From positions 1-13,944 of the forward strand of contig CAJXGK010000016.1 of the NCBI GenBank assembly GCA_913053815.1: a stretch of DNA of 13,944 bases. The letters run 5' to 3'. Of this stretch, positions 7,223 to 13,944 are shown in pieces; within the stretch, counting starts at the first letter, position 1; every line of letters starts with the position of its first letter. The notes beneath the pieces are model-generated. The model had not been told where the DNA came from. It searched no databases and worked only from the letters and a program-made list of their open reading frames with translations. Origin of the DNA: an uncultured Rhodanobacteraceae bacterium (GTDB taxonomy: Bacteria > Pseudomonadota > Gammaproteobacteria > Xanthomonadales > Rhodanobacteraceae). The translations under genes were made by a program, and so were the position numbers.

Positions 7223-8320
7223 ATGAATAACGAGACCCCCACTTCCTTCGCGGACTACCAGGAACTGTTCAAGCAAGCTTGGGATACCTGGCAGAAAAAC
7301 CTGCAAACATCCTTTTCGCCAGGGTCGACAAATTACGGCATGCAGGAACAGGCCGAGCGTGCGCTATCCGGGTTGAAAGCCCATTTCGAACTCATGGAAC
7401 GGATGAACATGGGGTTGACTAATGAGTCGGGTGATTGGCGGTCGTCATTAAAGGAAGTATTCGGTAATTTTGCCGCTAATCCCTTTATGCAGGCCTACAC
7501 TGAAGCGGTGGATCTGACCGGCGGTGGTCCCCAGGCTTGGACTCAATCGGTGGGGTTATCACCGCCATCCTGGCTTACGGCCTGGAAGGAACGGCTGGGC
7601 ATGCCGGCGTTGGGGCTCGGTCGTGAGCAGCAGGAACGAGATCAGGCACTCGCTAAAGCCTGGTCGGAGCTGCATACGCGACAGAATCGCTATCAGGCAC
7701 TGCTGGCCAAGGTCGCACGCATGGGGGTGGATCGGCTAGAGTTGCGCTTGGCTGAACGCGCTGAACCGGGACGTCAGATCGAACAGATGCGGGAGCTTTA
7801 CAATCTTTGGGTTGACGCGGCCGAAGAGGCCTATCAGGAAGTTGCTTTATCTCCGCAATGGCGGCAAGTCTATGGCGATCTGGTCAATGCTCAGATGCAA
7901 GTACGCGCCCAGGTCCAGGATCGGGTCGAGCGCCTAGCCAGGGCATGGGGTATGCCGACACGTAGCGAAGTGGATACGCTCGGACAACGCTTACAGACCC
8001 AGCGACGGGAACTACGCGCGACCCGCAAGATACTGGATGAAATGCGCCGGCACCCAACACAATCGGAGACCGCAGCAAATTCAGCCAGTACGGCCGGTAA
8101 GACCAAAAAGACTAAAAAGACCCCCGTGACTGGAAAGGAATCAGCAACGAGTAAGTTGAGCCAACCCGCCTCGTCCGGCCGCCGTGCAGCGGCCAGTAAG
8201 CGGTCGGCATCCTCCAGAAAGGATCCGTCTTCCGGGATCTCGGCTACGTCGCGTAAGACCGCTGCTACGCCCCAGCCATCACTGCTTAGGTCTCGGCGTC
8301 CTGCCAAAAGGGTGAAGTGA
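7223..8320 (+). CDS. phaE: Class III PHA synthase subunit PhaE with a basic C-terminal tail
   Basis: PhaE is the non-catalytic partner that activates PhaC in class III polyhydroxyalkanoate synthases and sits on PHA granules. The ATG at 7223 is preceded by GGAGA (7213-7217). The 365-residue length fits the family. Recognisable PhaE segments are ERLGMPALGLGREQQER (123-139), ELYNLWVDAAEEAYQE (191-206), GDLVNAQMQVR (218-228) and GMPTRSEVDTLGQRLQ (243-258), followed by a probable coiled coil to about residue 275. From about 280 the protein becomes a low-complexity Ser/Ala/Thr/Lys/Arg tail with 21 basic and only 2 acidic residues in the last 82, resembling the histone-like tail of phasins such as PhaF. 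The stop codon overlaps the phaC start (TGATG), so the subunits are probably translationally coupled. Genes for making the monomer (phaA, phaB) are not in the window. Confidence 0.93.
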   Translation: MNNETPTSFADYQELFKQAWDTWQKNLQTSFSPGSTNYGMQEQAERALSGLKAHFELMERMNMGLTNESGDWRSSLKEVFGNFAANPFMQAYTEAVDLTGGGPQAWTQSVGLSPPSWLTAWKERLGMPALGLGREQQERDQALAKAWSELHTRQNRYQALLAKVARMGVDRLELRLAERAEPGRQIEQMRELYNLWVDAAEEAYQEVALSPQWRQVYGDLVNAQMQVRAQVQDRVERLARAWGMPTRSEVDTLGQRLQTQRRELRATRKILDEMRRHPTQSETAANSASTAGKTKKTKKTPVTGKESATSKLSQPASSGRRAAASKRSASSRKDPSSGISATSRKTAATPQPSLLRSRRPAKRVK

Positions 8321-9387
8321 TGTTTAACCCCGTGCATATTGACCCGCTCAGAGCCCTTGCAGAGATGGATGCCTTCCGGCGCAAACTCGCTGCGGGGATG
8401 GACTGCCTACGTAACCAGGAAGAACCCCACATAGGGGCGACCCCGACTGAAGTGGTGTATCGCGAAGATAAGCTCAAGCTGCATCACTTCCTAGGTACTA
8501 AGGCCGTACCGGGTCGCACTCCCATTCTGATCTGCTATGCCCTGGTCAACACCCCCTGGATGACCGACTTGCAACCGGACCGTTCGCTGGTTGCACGGCT
8601 GTTAGAACAAGGCGAAGATGTGTATCTCATCGAATGGGGTTATCCCGATCTGGCCGACCGCTGGTTGACCCTGGGTGATTACATTCTCGGTTATCTTGAT
8701 CGTTGTGTGGACCAGGTCAGGACCCGTCACGATTTGCAGCACATCAATCTGCTGGGTATCTGTCAAGGAGGGGTATTTGCGCTCTGCTACGCAGCTTTGC
8801 GCCAGCATAAGTTAAAGAATCTGATCACTATGGTCACGCCGGTTGATTTCCACACCCCGGACAACATGCTTTCCAACTGGACGCGCGATTTAGACGTGGA
8901 CCTGCTTGTGGATACCCTGGGAAATATCCCTGGCGACCTAATGAATTGGTGCTATTTGACCCTCAAACCACTGCGCCTGAACCAGCAAAAATATGTCGGT
9001 TTGGTAGATATTCTTGACGATGCCACCGAGGTGAGTAATTTTTTACGTATGGAAAAGTGGATATTTGATTCCCCTGATCAGGCGGGTGAGGCTTTTCGCC
9101 AGTTCATCCACGATTTTTATCAGGATAACGGCTTGATTCATGGAAAAATCGAACTAGATGGTGAAAAGCTTAACCTCGCCGACATTCAACTTCCGGTACT
9201 CAATATTTTTGCCGAACAAGATCATCTAGTGCCTCCCACTGCTTCGCGCGCGCTGGCCGGGGTTCTGGGCGGCAAGGATTATACCGAACTCGGATTTCGC
9301 GGTGGGCACATCGGTATATACGTTTCCGGCCGAGCTCAGCGCGAAGTTCCACCGACGGTGCACCAGTGGCTGAGTAAACGCTGTTGA
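8320..9387 (+). CDS. phaC: Class III PHA synthase catalytic subunit PhaC
   Basis: PhaC polymerises (R)-3-hydroxyacyl-CoA, mainly 3-hydroxybutyryl-CoA, into storage polyester at the granule surface. The 355 residues equal the length of the well-studied Allochromatium vinosum subunit, and the short N-terminus is the class III type. It is an alpha/beta hydrolase with the lipase-like box GICQGG (146-151) in which Cys148 replaces the usual serine. The other triad members are Asp301 in AEQDHLVPP and His330 in RGGHIG, each one position before the A. vinosum numbering. VNTPWMTDLQPDRSL (76-90) and EWGYPD (105-110) are also characteristic. The start is the ATG at 8320, which shares its A with the phaE stop; AAGGG (8308-8312) lies 7 bases upstream. 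It needs PhaE for full activity, which agrees with the tight coupling. Confidence 0.97.
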   Translation: MFNPVHIDPLRALAEMDAFRRKLAAGMDCLRNQEEPHIGATPTEVVYREDKLKLHHFLGTKAVPGRTPILICYALVNTPWMTDLQPDRSLVARLLEQGEDVYLIEWGYPDLADRWLTLGDYILGYLDRCVDQVRTRHDLQHINLLGICQGGVFALCYAALRQHKLKNLITMVTPVDFHTPDNMLSNWTRDLDVDLLVDTLGNIPGDLMNWCYLTLKPLRLNQQKYVGLVDILDDATEVSNFLRMEKWIFDSPDQAGEAFRQFIHDFYQDNGLIHGKIELDGEKLNLADIQLPVLNIFAEQDHLVPPTASRALAGVLGGKDYTELGFRGGHIGIYVSGRAQREVPPTVHQWLSKRC

Positions 9388-9457
9388 GCCAGGTAAATTT
9401 TCTATGTGGAGAAGTAGGTACGCTGCGTGACTTGGGCACCGCAGTAGAACCGCAATA

Positions 9458-9481
9458 CCTGTTGGGGGCGATGCCAACAGG
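9458..9481 (+). promoter_or_regulatory. Perfect 8-bp hairpin immediately before mtnA
   Basis: CCTGTTGG (9458-9465) pairs perfectly with CCAACAGG (9474-9481) across an 8-base loop, ending 3 bases before the GTG at 9485. There is no T run, so termination is unlikely. Its downstream arm covers AGGA (9479-9482), the only ribosome-binding-like sequence near the start, so it might limit initiation. It does not match a SAM riboswitch that I can recognise. Confidence 0.35.
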
Positions 9482-9484
9482 ACA

Positions 9485-10510
9485 GTGGAAATAGACCGAG
9501 TGAATAATTTTTTGCATCGAAATGATGGGCTCCGAGCTATTCGCTGGAGGGATGGGGCGTTGGAATTGCTGGATCAGCGGCATTTGCCCCATGCCGTGAA
9601 CTGGGTATGTTGCCGTACCGCCCTGGAAGTTGCTGAAGCCATTCGCGCTCTGGTAGTACGTGGTGCGCCGGCGATTGGAATTGCTGCGGCATACGGAGCC
9701 GTCCTGGCATCTCGTGGCGATCACTTTGAGGAGGAGCTCTCGTTATTACGTGCGGCTCGGCCAACGGCGGTCAATTTGATGTGGGCGCTGGATCGTATGG
9801 CAGCCATTGCCAACAGGGGGACAGATCGATTACTTGCCGAAGCGAGAACGATTGAACAGGAGGATCTGATTGCCAATCAACGCATGGCTGAATGGGGCGC
9901 GGAACGGCTGGACAAAGACTGTGGTGTACTGACTCACTGCAATACCGGATCACTGGCTACGGCTGGTTTGGGCACCGCTCTGGGCGTCATTCGCTACGGC
10001 TACGCAGCCGGAAAAATTCAACGGATTTTTGCGGGAGAAAGCCGTCCATGGTTGCAGGGAGCCAGGTTGACCGCCTGGGAACTGTCCGAGGACGGGATCC
10101 CCGTGCAGTTGATTGCGGATGCTGCGGCAGCTCATCTGCTGCGCAGCGGCCAGGTACAATGGGTGGTGGTTGGGGCCGACCGTATTGCCGCCAATGGCGA
10201 TGTGGCCAACAAGATCGGGACTTATGCGCTAGCACTGGCCGCTCGGCATCATAGTCTGCACACTATGGTCGTGGCCGCGTCCTCCAGTATCGATATGCGC
10301 ACCCCGAATGGTGATGCCATTCCGATTGAACTGCGCGATCCGGAGGAATTGTTAACTTATGCGGGCCAAGCTGTGGCGCCATTGGGTGTAGCGGCCTGGA
10401 ATCCTGTCTTCGATATTACCCCTGCAGAACTGGTTGATGTACTGGTTACCGAAAAGGGGCTGGTTGAGCACCCCAACAGTGCCCGTATGCACGACCTGTT
10501 TGGAGCCTGA
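9485..10510 (+). CDS. mtnA: S-methyl-5-thioribose-1-phosphate isomerase MtnA
   Basis: MtnA converts 5-methylthioribose-1-phosphate to 5-methylthioribulose-1-phosphate in the methionine salvage pathway, recycling the methylthio group left by polyamine synthesis. From GTG 9485 the protein has 341 residues, as expected. The eIF2B-like isomerase fold is supported by [15 protein letters not shown] (57-71), NLMWALDRM (97-105), [11 protein letters not shown] (149-159, catalytic Cys152), [17 protein letters not shown] (184-200) and [19 protein letters not shown] (228-246, catalytic Asp232). The usual ETRP motif is ESRP here. The start is uncertain: GTG 9500 is a second candidate with GGAA 9 bases upstream, and no ATG fits. 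It is transcribed in the same direction as phaC and gtrA; no other salvage genes (mtnB, mtnP) are next to it, though isolated mtnA genes beside gyrA occur in some gammaproteobacteria. Confidence 0.95.
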   Translation: MEIDRVNNFLHRNDGLRAIRWRDGALELLDQRHLPHAVNWVCCRTALEVAEAIRALVVRGAPAIGIAAAYGAVLASRGDHFEEELSLLRAARPTAVNLMWALDRMAAIANRGTDRLLAEARTIEQEDLIANQRMAEWGAERLDKDCGVLTHCNTGSLATAGLGTALGVIRYGYAAGKIQRIFAGESRPWLQGARLTAWELSEDGIPVQLIADAAAAHLLRSGQVQWVVVGADRIAANGDVANKIGTYALALAARHHSLHTMVVAASSSIDMRTPNGDAIPIELRDPEELLTYAGQAVAPLGVAAWNPVFDITPAELVDVLVTEKGLVEHPNSARMHDLFGA

Positions 10511-10512
10511 GC

Positions 10513-10926
10513 GTGCGTAGAATTGGTTGGTTTTTCATAGGTGGAGTGATTGGTTTCATCGTGGATGCCGGAGTGGTGCAGTCACTGGTCTCTTTTGCTG
10601 ACTTTGACCCGTATCTGGCCCGGGTGATCTCGTTCCTCTGTGCCGCTACGACTACCTGGATTTGGAACCGGCACACCACATTTTCTGATATTCGCGGGCG
10701 GCATCGGTGGCACGCAGAATGGGCTCGCTGGATGCTTGCCATGACGGGTGGAGCTTCCTTGAATTATTCGATTTATGCACTGGCGGTTTGGCAAATTCAG
10801 TTGGTTCATTCATGGCCGGCAATCGGGGTAGGAATGGGTTCGCTGGTGGGTTCGTCATTCAACTTTCTCAGTGCCCGTCGCTGGGTCTTCGGAAGTATCA
10901 AAGATGAGCACGAAACCGGTGGGTAA
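10513..10926 (+). CDS. GtrA-family integral membrane protein
   Basis: GtrA-family proteins are small inner membrane proteins thought to move undecaprenyl-phosphate-linked sugars across the membrane for surface polysaccharide or lipid glycosylation. The 137 residues give four hydrophobic segments (about 5-27, 34-50, 72-94 and 102-119) separated by short loops, the family topology. Hallmarks are the N-terminal RRIGWFFIGGVIGFIVDAG, the WNRHTTF motif (51-57) after the second helix and NFLSARRWVF (117-126) after the fourth. The start is GTG 10513, two bases after the mtnA stop, with GGAG (10502-10505) inside the end of mtnA, so co-transcription is likely. No glycosyltransferase partner (GtrB type) is adjacent, so its sugar and target cannot be inferred. 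Confidence 0.88.
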   Translation: MRRIGWFFIGGVIGFIVDAGVVQSLVSFADFDPYLARVISFLCAATTTWIWNRHTTFSDIRGRHRWHAEWARWMLAMTGGASLNYSIYALAVWQIQLVHSWPAIGVGMGSLVGSSFNFLSARRWVFGSIKDEHETGG

Positions 10927-10972
10927 CTACTTGAGAAGTATGGATTTTCTTAGCCCAAATAGATAATATTTG

Positions 10973-10981
10973 TGATATACT
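10973..10981 (+). promoter_or_regulatory. Extended -10 promoter for gyrA
   Basis: TGATATACT matches the extended -10 form TGnTATAAT with one change. It lies in AT-rich DNA (10940-10985) in the gap before gyrA and predicts a start near 10988 with a leader of about 77 bases. No good -35 hexamer lies 16-18 bases upstream, as is common for extended -10 promoters. Confidence 0.5.
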
Positions 10982-11064
10982 TGGCATAGCAACCTTCACA
11001 CTCATTCATATCAGCATGACCGCATCGCCGGCGGCCTGCTGTCAACGCTTCCCGGACCCTCTCC

Positions 11065-13680
11065 ATGGCCGAACTCGCCAAAGAAATTATTCGCGTCAAT
11101 ATTGAAGATGAAATGCGTCAGAGCTACCTCGATTACGCCATGAGCGTTATCGTTGGTCGGGCTCTCCCCGATGTTCGTGATGGGCTTAAGCCCGTACATA
11201 GACGGGTGCTCTATGCGATGAGCGAGCTGAGCAATTACTGGAATAAACCCTACAAAAAATCGGCACGTATCGTGGGTGATGTCATCGGCAAATACCATCC
11301 TCATGGCGATTCGGCGGTATATGACACTATCGTCCGCATGGCCCAGCCTTTCTCACTACGTTACATGCTAGTCGACGGCCAGGGTAATTTCGGCTCAGTC
11401 GACGGTGATACGGCTGCAGCAATGCGTTATACCGAAGTGCGGCTATCCAAGCTGGCTCATGAGCTGATGGCCGACCTGGATAAGGAAACGGTCGATTTCG
11501 GTCTAAATTACGATGAGTCCGAACACGAGCCGCTGGTCATGCCGACGCGGGTACCCAACTTGCTGATTAACGGATCGGCAGGAATCGCCGTGGGTATGGC
11601 CACCAACATACCCCCTCACAATCTGGGTGAAGTGATTGACGGTGTGATTGCGTTGATCGATGACCCGGAACTTGACATCGATAGGCTGATGCAGATTATT
11701 CCGGGTCCCGATTTTCCCACTGCCGGCATCATCAATGGCTCCGCAGGGATCGTCGAGGCTTATCGAACGGGCCGTGGGCGTATCAGGGTACGCGCTAAAA
11801 CCGATATTGAGCAGGCAGCTAACGGTCGGGAAACCATCATTGTCCATGAACTTCCCTATCAGGTGAACAAGGCGAGGTTGATCGAAAAGATCGCCGAACT
11901 GGTCAAGGAAAAGAAACTTGCGGGCATTAGCGAGCTGCGTGATGAGTCCGATAAGGATGGCATGCGTATTGTTATCGAGTTACGTCGTGACGCGCTGGGG
12001 GATGTGGTGCTCAACAATCTTTACCAGCAGACCCAGATGCAGACCGTATTTGGGATCAATATGGTGGCACTGGTTGACGGGCAGCCGCGATTACTCAATT
12101 TGCAACAGATCCTGGAAGCCTTTATACGCCATCGTCGCGAAGTCGTTACGCGCCGTACGATTTTCGAATTGCGCAAGGCTAGAGCGCGATCTCATGTACT
12201 GGAAGGCCTAACCGTTGCTCTGGTAAACATTGATGCGATGATTGCCCTGATCAAATCATCCTCATCACCCCAACAAGCGCGCGAACGCATGCTTTCCAGA
12301 GTTTGGGAACCTGGCTTGGTGCGCGCTCTGCTGCAGGCCACCGGTGCGGAGATGTCTAAACCGGAAAACATCGAACCAGGTTGTGGGTTAGGGCAGGAAG
12401 GCTATCGGTTGAGCCAGGTCCAGGCCAAAGAAATTCTTGATATGCGGCTGCATCGGTTAACCGGGCTGGAGCAGGAAAAACTGTCCGATGAATACCGTAG
12501 CATTCTCGAAATAATCCATGGATTGATTGAGATTCTAGAAGACCCGGCCCGGTTGTTGACCGTGATTCGTGAGGAGATTAAGGCTGTTCGCGAGGAATAT
12601 GCGGATGCCCGTCGCACCGAGATCACGATAGCGCAGGAAGATTTCGATGTCTTGGACCTGATTGCTCCGGAGGACGTGGCCGTCACCCTGTCACATACCG
12701 GCTATACCAAACGACAATCCCTCGGTACGTATCGCGAGCAACGACGCGGTGGCCGGGGACGTTCGGCCACGGCGATGAAAGATGCGGATTTCATTACTCG
12801 ATTTTGGATCGTCAATACCCATGATACATTGCTGGTATTCACCAGTAAGGGACGGGTGTACTGGCTGGGGGTCCATTTGATTCCCGATGCCGGACCGGGA
12901 GCGCGAGGTAAGCCGATCATCAACCTGCTGCCATTAGATGAAGGTGAACAAGTTCAGGCGGTGTTACCGGTACATGAATTCGATGACGAACATTATGTGT
13001 TCTTCGCAACGCGTATGGGTACCGTTAAAAAAACCATGCTCAGTGAATTTGCCTATCGATTGCAGCGTGGCAAGATTGCGATTGATCTTGCCGAGGACGA
13101 TGATCTGGTTGATGTGGCGATGACGTTGGGTAAGAGCGATATCATGCTGCTCGCTTCTAATGGCAAGGCGGTGCGTTTCAGTGAGACCGAAGTGCGGGGC
13201 ATGGGTCGTACCGCCCATGGTGTACGGGGTATGAAGCTGACCGGAGGGGCGCACGTTGTTTCCATGGTCGTTGCCGAAACCGGCGATGTACTGACCGTCA
13301 CTGAACGTGGTTATGGCAAACGCACCAACCTTGACGAGTTTCCGCGTAAAACCCGCGGTACTCAGGGGGTGATTGCAATTCGCTGTTCCGAGCGTAATGG
13401 GTCTCTGGTAGCGGGTGTCCTGGTTACCCCGGAGCAGGGGCTGATGCTGATTTCAGATCAGGGCACGCTAGTGCGTACGCGAGTTACGGGTATTTCGCAG
13501 CTGAGCCGCAATACTCAAGGGGTTACGCTGATGCGCCTGTCTGGGGAAGAAAACCTGGTTCAGGTGGTACCTCTGGATGCCGACGAAAACGATGATTCTG
13601 AGGTGACATCAGACCCCAATTCTGCTATTGACCAGAAGGATGGATTATCCGAGAGGGATGGAAAGCCGAATCCCTCCTGA
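11065..13680 (+). CDS. gyrA: DNA gyrase subunit A
   Basis: GyrA is the DNA-cutting and rejoining half of gyrase (A2B2), which puts negative supercoils into DNA using ATP. The 871 residues start at ATG 11065 with [29 protein letters not shown] sequence as in E. coli. The catalytic tyrosine is Tyr122 (RYTE), with Arg121. The quinolone region keeps Ser83 and Asp87 ([10 protein letters not shown]), the drug-sensitive residues. The breakage-reunion domain runs to about 520. The C-terminal beta-pinwheel begins after it and carries the GyrA box QRRGGRG (559-565) needed for DNA wrapping. The protein ends in an acidic, poorly conserved tail (about 840-871), which in E. coli modulates supercoiling. The bases just before the ATG are pyrimidine-rich with no clear ribosome binding site. 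The gene is separate from mtnA-gtrA by its own promoter. Confidence 0.99.
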   Translation: MAELAKEIIRVNIEDEMRQSYLDYAMSVIVGRALPDVRDGLKPVHRRVLYAMSELSNYWNKPYKKSARIVGDVIGKYHPHGDSAVYDTIVRMAQPFSLRYMLVDGQGNFGSVDGDTAAAMRYTEVRLSKLAHELMADLDKETVDFGLNYDESEHEPLVMPTRVPNLLINGSAGIAVGMATNIPPHNLGEVIDGVIALIDDPELDIDRLMQIIPGPDFPTAGIINGSAGIVEAYRTGRGRIRVRAKTDIEQAANGRETIIVHELPYQVNKARLIEKIAELVKEKKLAGISELRDESDKDGMRIVIELRRDALGDVVLNNLYQQTQMQTVFGINMVALVDGQPRLLNLQQILEAFIRHRREVVTRRTIFELRKARARSHVLEGLTVALVNIDAMIALIKSSSSPQQARERMLSRVWEPGLVRALLQATGAEMSKPENIEPGCGLGQEGYRLSQVQAKEILDMRLHRLTGLEQEKLSDEYRSILEIIHGLIEILEDPARLLTVIREEIKAVREEYADARRTEITIAQEDFDVLDLIAPEDVAVTLSHTGYTKRQSLGTYREQRRGGRGRSATAMKDADFITRFWIVNTHDTLLVFTSKGRVYWLGVHLIPDAGPGARGKPIINLLPLDEGEQVQAVLPVHEFDDEHYVFFATRMGTVKKTMLSEFAYRLQRGKIAIDLAEDDDLVDVAMTLGKSDIMLLASNGKAVRFSETEVRGMGRTAHGVRGMKLTGGAHVVSMVVAETGDVLTVTERGYGKRTNLDEFPRKTRGTQGVIAIRCSERNGSLVAGVLVTPEQGLMLISDQGTLVRTRVTGISQLSRNTQGVTLMRLSGEENLVQVVPLDADENDDSEVTSDPNSAIDQKDGLSERDGKPNPS

Positions 13681-13802
13681 CTACCCGACACCCCAGCGGG
13701 GAACATCGCTCCGTTGGTGACGGGAGGAGATGGCTTGCGCAGTGGAGAATTCCGTTATTTGCGTACGAATGCCCACTCCGTGGTTATAACCTCCTGCACT
13801 GG

Positions 13803-13822
13803 ATTCCCGCCTGCGCGGGAAT
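13803..13822. repeat. REP-like 20-base palindrome (dRS3-type ATTCCC-N8-GGGAAT)
   Basis: ATTCCCGC and GCGGGAAT are perfect inverted repeats around CTGC. The form fits ATTCCC-N8-GGGAAT, as in the dRS3 repeats of Neisseria and similar dispersed repeats in other proteobacteria. On the minus strand it is followed into a spurious reading frame containing CHSRAGGNP, a familiar shadow of such repeats. It lies 123 bases after the gyrA stop. Confidence 0.7.
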
Positions 13823-13847
13823 GACAAAAAGGGGGTGGGCAACACCA

Positions 13848-13915
13848 AAATCTCGTCATCCCAGGCGATGCGCATTCCGTAAAAAATCTCGTCATCCCGG
13901 GCGCAGACCCGGGAT
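13848..13915. repeat. 15-base direct repeat leading into a second REP-like palindrome
   Basis: AAATCTCGTCATCCC occurs at 13848-13862 and again at 13884-13898, 36 bases apart. The second copy opens a perfect palindrome, ATCCCGGG (13894-13901) and CCCGGGAT (13908-13915) around a 6-base loop. The first copy lacks the matching second arm, so it looks like a truncated or decayed unit. Together with 13803-13822 this makes a small REP cluster that fills the gap after gyrA; 13681-13802 shows nothing else that I can name. Confidence 0.65.
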
Positions 13916-13944
13916 CCACAGTCTCACGGCAGCGTCCGCGCAAG

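Noticed and set aside
7891-8337. 148-codon minus-strand frame over the phaE tail
   Set aside because: It is a shadow of the low-complexity, codon-biased tail; PhaE and the coupled phaC start explain the region.
13681-13943. Short minus-strand frames after gyrA
   Set aside because: Their most protein-like part (CHSRAGGNP) is the translated palindrome repeat, a well-known false gene signal.

Overview
The window reads as a chromosomal segment of a gammaproteobacterium. The main grounds are a gamma-type LpxH, the rpsO-pnp gene pair, a GyrA very close to the enterobacterial form, and a class III (PhaE/PhaC) polyhydroxyalkanoate synthase of the kind known from purple sulfur bacteria and relatives. 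A Chromatiales-like host is my inference, not something the sequence proves. All recognisable genes are on the + strand. I found no tRNA, rRNA, CRISPR array or intact mobile element.

Layout. 1-1430 is decayed: a short remnant resembling an IS3-type transposase orfA, then a conserved hypothetical gene (239-1430) broken by a frame change that looks like a small internal deletion. 1431-1686 is AT-rich and holds a possible promoter for tadA (1687-2211), the tRNA adenosine deaminase. 2212-2467 holds a GC-rich foldable stretch with a weak resemblance to the SRP RNA core. An AT-rich gene for an alanine-dehydrogenase/N5-(carboxyethyl)ornithine-synthase-like enzyme follows (2468-3619) and looks compositionally foreign. 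lpxH (3804-4529) encodes the lipid A pathway hydrolase with all metal ligands present.

4583-7172 is a compact expression unit: a promoter, a structured leader, rpsO, pnp and a strong Rho-independent terminator. Next come phaE and phaC (7223-9387), which overlap by one base and together make the PHA synthase. phaE carries a strongly basic low-complexity tail. mtnA (methionine salvage) and a small GtrA-family membrane protein gene follow (9485-10926). gyrA (11065-13680), with its own extended -10 promoter, fills the rest. 13681-13944 has no gene and carries REP-like palindromes and a short direct repeat.

I see no clear new multi-gene system. The observations most worth checking are the long hairpin in the rpsO leader (4644-4691), which looks like a ribosomal protein S15 control element, the histone-like tail of PhaE, the AT-rich dehydrogenase gene, and the decayed pair at the left end.
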